Of a stretch of 64,000 bases of DNA, positions 8,647 through 15,827 are shown piece by piece. Every line of letters begins with the position of its first letter. Within the stretch, counting starts at the first letter, position 1. The notes under the pieces are model-generated. The model ran no database searches and was not told the DNA's origin. It saw only the letters and a program-made list of their open reading frames with translations. Origin of the DNA: Magnetovibrio sp. PR-2. GTDB lineage: Bacteria; Pseudomonadota; Alphaproteobacteria; Rhodospirillales; Magnetovibrionaceae. Made by a program: the position numbers and the translations under genes. The DNA lies in NCBI RefSeq assembly GCF_036689815.1, contig NZ_JBAHUR010000002.1, forward strand, positions 248,001 through 312,000, given 5' to 3'.

Positions 8647-8675
8647 TATATAACAGGGCCGATTCGCTTGAACAA
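8647..8675 (-). promoter_or_regulatory. Candidate sigma-70-type promoter of the Abi_2-associated RNA
   Basis: On the minus strand TTGTTC (8675-8670) is followed after exactly 17 bases by TATATA (8652-8647). Both boxes are imperfect matches, but spacing is ideal and the predicted start near 8640 coincides with the 5' end of the structured RNA. Confidence 0.35.
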
Positions 8676-8780
8676 GCAAAAAAAACACTAATCTTGTATT
8701 TTTCGCAAGATGCTCGCCCAACAAATAACCTTCTAAAATCAGTTCATTAGATCACCCGTAGACACGATGAACGGAATTGT

Positions 8781-8809
8781 TTGACTTACGCACGACAAGT
8801 ACACAAGAT
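8781..8809 (+). promoter_or_regulatory. Candidate promoter of the divergent structured RNA
   Basis: TTGACT at 8781-8786 is followed after 17 bases by CAAGAT at 8804-8809. The -35 box is good, the -10 box weak. The predicted start near 8816 fits the beginning of the hairpin element that ends at 8889. Confidence 0.3.
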
Positions 8810-8815
8810 GTCGTT

Positions 8816-8889
8816 GATCGGCCCGCCACGCCCCTCAAGATATTGCCTTTAAGGCTTGATCTGGGGGCGCAACTGGCGGGTCTTTTTTT
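8816..8889 (+). ncRNA. Candidate second structured RNA ending in a terminator
   Basis: On the plus strand CCCGCCA and CGCCCC pair with GGGGGCG and TGGCGGG, with an inner GCCTT-T-AAGGC palindrome, and the outer stem runs into a T-tract at 8881-8889. No plus-strand gene lies upstream for it to terminate, which favours an independent transcript of about 73 nt. It shares the exact 10-mer GCGCAACTGG at the same place (3' side of the outer stem) with the RNA candidate at 8566-8640 on the other strand. It may instead be just a terminator. Confidence 0.4.
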
Positions 8890-9218
8890 CGTTCAAATCG
8901 TAAAGTTTCCATCGAAATGTTAAGGAAACACCAACGGGCAAATCATTGGGGGTGGAGCAAATGAATTTCCCTCCAAACCTCGTTCGCTCCCTGCAAGTCC
9001 GCCCTTGATGTGTGAGCCTTCGCCAAGGGCACTCAAATTCGAACGCCAACGTCGCGCTCTCTCAACCTTACGAATTGAACCCCAATGTCGAGACAAACCA
9101 CCGCGCACATGCGTAACCGGACATCAACTAACGCATGTATCCGCACAAAAACTGCGTCGAAAAGTTACCTCATTTTGGGAATGGCTCCAGCAGGCAAAAC
9201 ATAAGCTCTTGAAAAGCT
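8890..9218. other. Gene-free stretch between the RNA candidates and tRNA-Glu
   Basis: About 330 bases with several short overlapping open frames on both strands but none with a plausible ribosome site or recognisable product. No integrase remnant and no repeat of the tRNA 3' end were seen by eye, although the position downstream of a tRNA gene is a typical island site. Confidence 0.4.
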
Positions 9219-9294
9219 TGGCGACCCCTACGGGATTCGAACCCGTGTTGCCGCCGTGAAAGGGCGGTGTCCTAGGCCTCTAGACGAAGGGGTC
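9219..9294 (-). tRNA. tRNA-Glu (anticodon TTC)
   Basis: The minus strand folds as a complete 76-nt tRNA: seven-base acceptor stem GACCCCT/AGGGGTC, D-arm TCTAGAGGCCTAGGA, anticodon stem-loop CCGCC-CTTTCAC-GGCGG with anticodon TTC, T-arm with GGTTCGAATCC, discriminator G and an encoded CCA at 9221-9219. The gene is transcribed towards the Abi_2 islet, so the islet lies at its 3' side. Confidence 0.96.
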
Positions 9295-9541
9295 TCGCTG
9301 GAAGCCCGCGTTTTCTAAACGCTCGTCTGACACAAATCAACCCCTATAAATGCAAAAAATCACTTTTTCTGACAGATTGGTGACAAAGGCCTGATTTTCC
9401 AGACATTCAGCCCAAAAAGGTATACATAAACTACCTGTATGGGGAGCTGTATAGAGGCCGTTTCGGGGCTAAAATACGCTCAGGAGTGAAACCAAATCAC
9501 AAAATTAAATCTCTATTTGACGAACAAGGGGGAGTATTTCC

Positions 9542-10774
9542 ATGCTCAAAGGTAAAGTCCTGATCGCTCAGGGCGGCGGTCCGACGGCTGTTATCAACCA
9601 ATCTCTGGTTGGCGCAATCCTCGAATCGCGCAAATTCCCGGGTGTCGAGCACGTCTATGGCGCGCTGCACGGGGTTTCCGGTATTATCAACGAAGATTTC
9701 CTCGACCTCACCAAGGAAACCACCGCAAACTTGGAAGCCGTGGCGGCGACGCCCTGCTCCGCGCTGGGCTCCACCCGCGACAAGCCGGATCTCAAATACT
9801 GCCAAGAAATCTCCAAGGTTTTGAAGGCCCACGACATCGGCACGTTCTTTTACATCGGCGGCAACGATTCGTCCGACGCCGCACGTTTGGTTGCGGAATA
9901 CGCAGAAAAGTCCGGCCATGACCTGACCTGTATCCACATTCCCAAAACCATCGACAACGACCTGATGGTCAACGATCACACCCCGGGCTTCCCGTCTGCG
10001 GCGAAATTCGTGGCTTCTGCATTTGCGGGCATCAACCAAGACAACGCGGCGCTGAAAGGCGTTTACGTCGGTGTCGTCATGGGCCGCCACGCAGGCTTCC
10101 TGACCGCGGCCTCCGCCGGTGCGCGCTTGTATGATGGGGATGCACCGCATCTGATCTACTTGCCTGAAAGCACGTTCAACATGACCAACTTCGTCAAGGA
10201 CGTGAAGAAGACCTACGACAAATACGGTCGTTGCGTCATCGCCGTATCCGAAGGCATCCACGATGCCAAAGGCACGCCGATCATTACCAAGCTGATGAAG
10301 AACGTCGAAAAGGACGCCCACGGCAACGTGCAGCTGTCCGGCACTGGCGCGCTGGCCGATTTGCTCTGCGATCAGATCAAAGACAAAACCGGCATCACCC
10401 GCGTGCGCGGCGATACGTTCGGTTACTTGCAACGCTCATTCCTGGGCTGCGTGTCCGACGTGGACGCCATCGAAGCGCGTGAAGTGGGTGAGAAAGCGGT
10501 GCAGTTCGCGCACTTCTCCGGCAAAAAGCACGGCACGGTGACCATCCACCGCACCGGCGACTACGCCATCGAATACAAGTTGTCGAAAGTGACCGATGTG
10601 GCGGCCCTGACCAAAGTCATGGCGCCCAACATGATCAACAAAGCCGGCAACGACGTGACCGACAAATTCATGAAGTACCTGACGCCCCTGTTGGGCTCGG
10701 ACGGTCTTCCGGTCGTATCACGCTTGGACCGTTCCAACACGGTGGCGAAAATCTTGTCGAAGAAAAAGAAATAA
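9542..10774 (+). CDS. pfp: PPi-type 6-phosphofructokinase
   Basis: This 410-residue protein of the phosphofructokinase family has an N-terminal GGGPTAVIN phosphate-binding start, GGNDS at 106-110 and PKTIDND at 134-140. The Asp in GGND and the Lys in PKTIDND are the residues that mark pyrophosphate-using enzymes; ATP enzymes have GGDG and PGTIDND. It interconverts fructose 6-phosphate and fructose 1,6-bisphosphate in the cytoplasm and works reversibly. The ATG follows a GGGGGAG ribosome site. A strong terminator follows, so it is probably monocistronic. The exact phosphoryl donor is inferred from motifs only. Confidence 0.9.
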   Translation: MLKGKVLIAQGGGPTAVINQSLVGAILESRKFPGVEHVYGALHGVSGIINEDFLDLTKETTANLEAVAATPCSALGSTRDKPDLKYCQEISKVLKAHDIGTFFYIGGNDSSDAARLVAEYAEKSGHDLTCIHIPKTIDNDLMVNDHTPGFPSAAKFVASAFAGINQDNAALKGVYVGVVMGRHAGFLTAASAGARLYDGDAPHLIYLPESTFNMTNFVKDVKKTYDKYGRCVIAVSEGIHDAKGTPIITKLMKNVEKDAHGNVQLSGTGALADLLCDQIKDKTGITRVRGDTFGYLQRSFLGCVSDVDAIEAREVGEKAVQFAHFSGKKHGTVTIHRTGDYAIEYKLSKVTDVAALTKVMAPNMINKAGNDVTDKFMKYLTPLLGSDGLPVVSRLDRSNTVAKILSKKKK

Positions 10775-10795
10775 GCTTTTTCCACCGACCACATC

Positions 10796-10830
10796 AAAGG
10801 CCGCTCCATACCGGGGCGGCCTTTTGTTTT
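10796..10830 (+). terminator. Rho-independent terminator of the phosphofructokinase gene
   Basis: AAAGGCCGC and GCGGCCTTTT form a nine-pair stem around an eleven-base loop and the stem ends in a T-rich tail, 22 bases after the stop codon. Confidence 0.85.
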
Positions 10831-10934
10831 GCCCCCCTTTGGCCCATGCATGGCAGGTGTGTGAAATTAAGTCATGAAGTCTCAACATTCATCTTTTAGA
10901 ATGTGACTCCCTTCCCCAGAAAGCGACCGTCACC

Positions 10935-11453
10935 ATGTCCCTCTCCTTCGACCCCCAAGACTATTACGACATCAACAAATCGGTGATCATTTGCGGCGGA
11001 AAACCGCCCGAAGACCCCATCGAGCTCATCATGTACGAGATGAGCGCGTTCGCGAAGTCTTTGGAAATCGAGGGCATGAAGGTCGACGTGCAAGACGTTG
11101 TGTCCGGCGGCTTGTTCCACAAAAAGTCCCGCACCAAGTGTCACATTGTCGAAATCGAACACAATGAGCACACCATGCGCATGCTCACCTCGGCGACCAT
11201 TATCGGCAAGGTGGTGAGCATCTATTCGTATGAAAGCATTTCACCGCTGCCGGGCAGTCTGGAACTGGATTACGCCGGCGGGCCCATGGTAGACGCCATC
11301 ACGTCCAGCCTCAAGCGTCTGGAAGACGTCGAGTTTTTCCTCACCATGGATCAAGTGTTCGACTTCATTCACGACCACGGCGTGGAATTTATCCGCAACT
11401 GCTCCCTTTCGTCTGTGCATACCACATCCGTGCCCATGGGCCGTGTCGGATAA
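10935..11453 (+). CDS. Hypothetical cytoplasmic protein
   Basis: This 172-residue acidic protein has no signal peptide or membrane segment and I do not recognise its family. It begins MSLSFDPQDYYDINKS, has a central HIVEIEHNEHTMRML segment with several His residues, and ends in a Ser/Thr/Val-rich tail. The ribosome site is weak. It lies 86 bases before the PDC-sensor gene on the same strand and may be cotranscribed with it. Confidence 0.6.
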   Translation: MSLSFDPQDYYDINKSVIICGGKPPEDPIELIMYEMSAFAKSLEIEGMKVDVQDVVSGGLFHKKSRTKCHIVEIEHNEHTMRMLTSATIIGKVVSIYSYESISPLPGSLELDYAGGPMVDAITSSLKRLEDVEFFLTMDQVFDFIHDHGVEFIRNCSLSSVHTTSVPMGRVG

Positions 11454-11539
11454 GGTTGGGATAGAGCGCTTTTCCCCTCCCCCGGATCGCGCTAAGTTGG
11501 GGAAACGGATTCTCCCCAGGATCAAAGATTGGAGGGGAC

Positions 11540-12529
11540 GTGACCCAGTCCACCGAAGCCACAGATATGACAGAGCAAGACCCGTCCGACATCCGCTCGG
11601 TCATCTTCAAACAGCGCGAAATGCTGACGTCGATGATTTCGCGCGCCATGCGGAAATTGTCCCATGACTGCGTCGATTTGATGCATGACCGCGAAGGTCT
11701 GGAGGCGCGCCTCAACACGGCGCTCGACGAGATTAAATATTGTAAGCACCTCTACGTCATGAACGCCGACGGCGTACAGATTTGCGACAACATCACGCGC
11801 AAGGGCGCTGATCACGCCCACTATGGACGGGACCGCTCCAACCGGCCTTATATGCTGGGTGTGTTGGCTTCGGGCAACTTCCGCTTGTCGGAAGCCTATA
11901 TCTCCAAAAACTCAAAGCGTCCGTCGCTCACCGCTGTGCGTGTGATCCGCGACCCCAATGCCAAGCACGTGGGCTTTTTGGGCGCAGACTATGACTTGCG
12001 CGAACTGCCCGCGACCCAAGGTCTGTACGAAGAAAAACACGATTGGCAACAGATCAAGGGCGATCCGTCGATCCGCACGCACCTGTTTGAACAACAACGC
12101 GTCGAAAGCCGATTGGATAAACGTTTAGAGGATGCCATTCCGCTGTTGGCTGAGCTGATGACGCACCACGGGGTCTATCACTCCAAACTGCATTTTTCGT
12201 CGAGCCGCGCAACCGTTTGGCAGGTGGACAATCCCTATACCTACCGCTTGCTCAGCTGCGAAGACTTAATTGATCCCAGCACATGCTTGGCCTATCCGCA
12301 CCATGAATACATGGACAAAGCGATTGTGCCGACCGACGCCATTGCACCCATCTTTGAAATGTTTCGCGAGCTTCGCTTTGCGGATGAGAACATCTATCTG
12401 CGTTCCGGCTCACTCAACATCGTCAACGGCATGGTCGCCTTGAACTTTTCATGCGACGGCTCACATTACATCCGTTATGACGAGTTTTTGAAAAATGGCC
12501 TGGAGTTTTGGTTTGGTCACGTCGGCTAG
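11540..12529 (+). CDS. PDC (Cache-like) sensor-domain protein without a membrane anchor
   Basis: This 329-residue protein starts with GTG at 11540, preceded by GGAGGGG. After a helical N-terminus (25-70) it has a PDC/Cache-type fold: LYVMNADGVQICDN near 90, then YGRDRSNRPYML and an LTAVRVIRD...VGFLGADYDLREL block, a pattern normally found in the periplasmic part of receptors. No membrane helix or output domain is seen, so it appears to be a soluble sensor or adaptor. A second half (190-329) is unassigned. It ends next to the convergent bacteriohemerythrin gene. Confidence 0.7.
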   Translation: MTQSTEATDMTEQDPSDIRSVIFKQREMLTSMISRAMRKLSHDCVDLMHDREGLEARLNTALDEIKYCKHLYVMNADGVQICDNITRKGADHAHYGRDRSNRPYMLGVLASGNFRLSEAYISKNSKRPSLTAVRVIRDPNAKHVGFLGADYDLRELPATQGLYEEKHDWQQIKGDPSIRTHLFEQQRVESRLDKRLEDAIPLLAELMTHHGVYHSKLHFSSSRATVWQVDNPYTYRLLSCEDLIDPSTCLAYPHHEYMDKAIVPTDAIAPIFEMFRELRFADENIYLRSGSLNIVNGMVALNFSCDGSHYIRYDEFLKNGLEFWFGHVG

Positions 12530-12535
12530 GTCGCA

Positions 12536-12994
12536 TTAGTGCGGGTCAAAGATTTCTATCTCCAAAAGGGCTTGGTTGATTTCCAGTTCCCGCCCACGGG
12601 CATAGGTCATCGATTCACTATCTTCTTCAATAATATGATCCAGCCAAATGCTGTGCAGAAGGTTTTGCAGCTTGTGTAAGTTTTCGACGGTGCGTTCTTT
12701 GCGCCAGTCCTCATCCAACTTTCTCACTTTGTTTTTCACAAAGTCATGTAGCTCGCAATGGCGTTCTTTGTCGGGATAGCCGCAAATGTCCATCACCACT
12801 TCTTCACGGCGATAGTGGTATTGCGTATAACTGATCAGTTGTTCGACGACACGGCGCAGCTCTTCTTCGGTCAGATGTTCGTGATCCAACTTGTTCATCA
12901 AATGGACGATGTGTTGATGATCGTGATCGATGGCTTCGATGCCGATATGGGGTATCCCCCATATCGGCTTGTACAAAGCGCCCATAAAGGGCAA
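12536..12994 (-). CDS. Bacteriohemerythrin
   Basis: This 152-residue single hemerythrin domain has the expected non-heme di-iron ligands: IDHDHQH (22-28), HYRREE after the second helix, HCELH, and WLDHIIEED. Such proteins bind oxygen (or sense it/iron) and act as oxygen carriers or buffers in microaerophilic bacteria. It has no fused sensor or output domain. A second ATG four codons into the protein is possible as the start. Its neighbours, a PDC sensor and a broken sensor kinase, hint at an oxygen- or redox-related locus. Confidence 0.88.
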   Translation of the reverse strand: MPFMGALYKPIWGIPHIGIEAIDHDHQHIVHLMNKLDHEHLTEEELRRVVEQLISYTQYHYRREEVVMDICGYPDKERHCELHDFVKNKVRKLDEDWRKERTVENLHKLQNLLHSIWLDHIIEEDSESMTYARGRELEINQALLEIEIFDPH

Positions 12995-13004
12995 AGTTTA
13001 GAAA

Positions 13005-13781
13005 CTAGGCTCTCCTCATAACTGGAGGGAACTTGGGTCTCACGTCAGCTTCGTTTTTGGCTTGAATGATTTGGCGCTGTGCACGGTCCCGATCGATGAA
13101 TTTTTGCTGCAATTCTTCGGAGGTCATCAAGACCTGCCCCGTTAGAGCTTTGAGCATCTTCACCACAGCAAAAGAACCGACCGCAATCATCATAACGATC
13201 AGACCGGCAAACAGCCATAAAGACTGGCGGGCATCGGCGTAAAGGCTGTCCGTGGTTTGCGTTTCCACCTGCATCCACCCCGTGCCGTTCAGCTTTGCAG
13301 AGATCACCGCGCGTTCTTGCCCATCGTTTCCGTTCACAACGATGAAGCGGCCTTCACTTCCCTTGATGTCGCCCACACTCACCCAAGGGAAAGGTGCGCT
13401 TTGCATCGTCATCTCATGGTTTTCAGGAAAGACGCCAAAAGCAATGGGGGCACCACCGATATCCATCACCAAAAACGACAAGTTTTCCATCTGTGTCTAC
13501 AGGACCAAACAAAGAGCGTGTCGTGGCCCGGGACGCTGCAATCTCCCAGACAACAGCCGGCGGCGCCGTGCCAACAATGGAGACAGGCTGCAGCCCCGGG
13601 TCGAGGCGCACCAACCCCAGCGCCCCGGGGCTTCTTTGAGAGCGTCACTCAGGCGAGGATTGGAAAACGCACGCACGTTTTCATAATCGACTTCACCTGT
13701 GTTGTATTGAATTAAACGTTTACGAATTTGGGTGCGGCTGACAATTTTGCCCTGCAGCTCTTGAATAGTCGGTGTGTGCAT
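13005..13781 (-). pseudogene. Decayed Cache-sensor histidine kinase or receptor
   Basis: The N-terminus (MHTPTIQELQGKIVSR) starts at 13781 and then shifts frame near 13620. The middle Cache segment (LGLVRLDPGLQPVSIVG, then FGPVDTDGK) continues in another frame, and near 13500 the first frame returns, read from TQMENLSFLVMD to a membrane helix (about 13150-13215 region) and a coil ending QIIQAKNEAD, which normally leads into a HisKA domain. Instead it stops at 13005, so the kinase core is missing. Two compensating frameshifts plus 3' truncation indicate a dead gene, unless the shifts are sequencing errors. Confidence 0.75.
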
Positions 13782-13848
13782 AGTCTGGTCTTAGCCCCTA
13801 TAGTGTAGGCATTGTTACACACTCATTAGCAGATCGGTAAATAAAAAA

Positions 13849-15147
13849 TCAGGGCGATTCGTCTAACTTTTTCTCATCATCCCACTCATCTCCCTCGTCT
13901 TCTTCTCCCCCGTGTGTTGCTGTTAAAATGAACCGCAAGCTCACCGATGTAACGACCGTTGTCACGATCGCCATGACCACAACAGCCGAGAATATATTGG
14001 CCACCACAGGGTCGGAAGCATTGGCCCCGACAGCCGTTGTGAACAGTCCGGCTTTAAGCGCGATATCGGCGATGACCAACTCGACCGCACCCCGCGCACT
14101 CATCCCCACACCAACGGCTAAGCTTTCGCGATTGTCAAACCGTCTGCGCAGGCGAGCCATGGCTCCCGCGCCGACGATCTTACCAACGAATGCAGCAACG
14201 ATGAGCAACGCCAAAAACACGGGCACTTCTGTGAAAGCACTCACTTCCAGGTTCAGCCCAACCGATGCGAAGAATACAGGCGCTAAGAACCCCAACGTTG
14301 TGGCACTGATTTTCGACTTAACAGCCATATAGGTGCTTTTGTCCAACACCCGCCGTCCAACGAACATGCCCGCGACGAAGGGGCCTAAGATGAAGTGCAA
14401 CCCCATGAGTTCAGCCAGCACGGCAAACGCAAATGCGGCGATGAGGATCAGGGAAAAATCGAGCTCTTTTTCGCGGATGTGTTTGAGCAACACCGCCCCT
14501 TTGGGAAAGCCGTATATGCCCAACAAAATCGTGATGGCGAAGAAGCTGATAATGTCGAGGCCCAGCCCCATCATCTCTTGCGGTGTGCTTGCACCGTTGC
14601 CCGACACCATGCCCGTCAAGAACGCCAGCAACAGCAGGCTCAACACGTCGTCGAATACCGCAGCTGTCACGATGACTTGACCGACCGGCGTATTGAGCTT
14701 GCCTAAATCCATCAACACGCGCACGGATGCCGGAACCGCGGTGATGGCCAACGCCGTCCCTAAGAAGAAGCTTTGGGCAATTTTTAGCGGGCCTTCGGGC
14801 AAAAACATCCAGCCCAAACCAAAGCCCAATGCCAGCGGCAACACGAGACCACCCAGCGCCACCAAAAAGGCGGTGATGGAATACTTCATGATTTTGTGCG
14901 GCTGCATTTCTATGCCGGCCAACAGCATCAAGAAAAACATGCCTAAGTTGGTCAGTGCGATGAAGATATCGTTGTGTCTGAGATCCCCGATAAACGGGTG
15001 GGATGGCGCCATGGCTGCACCGATGACACCTAAAGCGATGCCCGCAACCAGTTCGCCAATCAATGCGGGCTGGCCCAGTCTTTCTACTGCGATGCCGAAG
15101 GTGCGCGTAACAACCAACAGCACCAAGAGGACATAAAACAGTTCCAT
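13849..15147 (-). CDS. CPA2-family cation:proton antiporter (KefB/Kef-type membrane unit)
   Basis: This 432-residue inner-membrane protein has about 12-13 helices and typical CPA2 segments: QPALIGELVAGIALG near the start, LFLMLLAGIEM, TAAVFDDVLSLLLLAF, GPFVAGMFVGRR and SARGAVELVIADIAL. It exchanges Na+ or K+ for protons. There is no C-terminal TrkA-N (NAD-binding) domain, only a short acidic tail (EEDEGDEWDDEKK). The start at 15147 gives the usual N-terminal helix; the open frame extends further upstream without similarity. Confidence 0.88.
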   Translation of the reverse strand: MELFYVLLVLLVVTRTFGIAVERLGQPALIGELVAGIALGVIGAAMAPSHPFIGDLRHNDIFIALTNLGMFFLMLLAGIEMQPHKIMKYSITAFLVALGGLVLPLALGFGLGWMFLPEGPLKIAQSFFLGTALAITAVPASVRVLMDLGKLNTPVGQVIVTAAVFDDVLSLLLLAFLTGMVSGNGASTPQEMMGLGLDIISFFAITILLGIYGFPKGAVLLKHIREKELDFSLILIAAFAFAVLAELMGLHFILGPFVAGMFVGRRVLDKSTYMAVKSKISATTLGFLAPVFFASVGLNLEVSAFTEVPVFLALLIVAAFVGKIVGAGAMARLRRRFDNRESLAVGVGMSARGAVELVIADIALKAGLFTTAVGANASDPVVANIFSAVVVMAIVTTVVTSVSLRFILTATHGGEEDEGDEWDDEKKLDESP

Positions 15148-15185
15148 AATCTTAAGTTTAGACCCTTCACATGTTCGGGTCCATC

Positions 15186-15827
15186 TTAGTCGCACGACGT
15201 GAGGAAAATATCTCCATAGTACGCCGTGGCACTCAGGCCGCTGTCGTCCGTGTCCGACATCAGGGCAACGGCGTCCACCGTGGTCATGTCCTCACCGACA
15301 AAGCGCTGAACATCGGCCAAGACATTTCGGGTTTCAAGAACCCACTGCCCGGCCCTTGCATTCCCGCTTTGCATGGCCACCATCGTGGCCTTGTCGGTAT
15401 AAGCGTTCGGCCACACATCCCCCACCGGGCGAGAGCCTGACCAGACATAGCTGATGGCGCGGGTTTGCCAGAAAAACGGTCCCGTTGAAACCACCACATA
15501 AACCCGCGCCGCATAATCGTCTCCGGCTTTTATGGTTTCGTTCAAACCTTGCAGGGTTCCGTCAACTTTCCACCGCCATTTCAAACACGGGGTTTGGCTG
15601 AGATCTATTTTGATTTTTTTAAACAGACCCGACGCACTGGCATTGGCTTCGGCCTTCAGCACCGTTCCCGCCTCACCCTCAACCAGAGCGTAGCCAGTCT
15701 CAGCGTTAAACACTTCCGTTTCCCAGCCCGACAAATCGCCTTGAGAAAATGCACCAACCGTTACATCGTTCGCCACCGCAAAGCCTGGCACCGCTACCGC
15801 CAACACGAGGGCAAAAGTAGCCCTCAT
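15186..15827 (-). CDS. DUF3047 periplasmic protein
   Basis: This 213-residue protein begins with a signal peptide (MRATFALVLAVAVPGFAVA, cleavage after the AVA). The mature part shows the DUF3047 pattern: CLKWRWKVDG, ARVYVVV, ISYVWSGSRPVGD and DAVALMSDTDDSG. Function of the family is unknown; it looks like a beta-sandwich. Its ATG shares one base with the recJ stop codon, so it is probably translated by coupling from the recJ message. Confidence 0.82.
   Translation of the reverse strand: MRATFALVLAVAVPGFAVANDVTVGAFSQGDLSGWETEVFNAETGYALVEGEAGTVLKAEANASASGLFKKIKIDLSQTPCLKWRWKVDGTLQGLNETIKAGDDYAARVYVVVSTGPFFWQTRAISYVWSGSRPVGDVWPNAYTDKATMVAMQSGNARAGQWVLETRNVLADVQRFVGEDMTTVDAVALMSDTDDSGLSATAYYGDIFLTSCD

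Noticed and set aside
8849-9259. Short overlapping open frames between the Abi_2 islet and tRNA-Glu
   Set aside because: They run through a hairpin element and the tRNA gene and have no coding signature.
13252-13715. Plus-strand frames of 144-152 codons opposite the sensor-gene remnant
   Set aside because: They are antisense shadows of the degenerate Cache sequence; composition is unlike a real protein.
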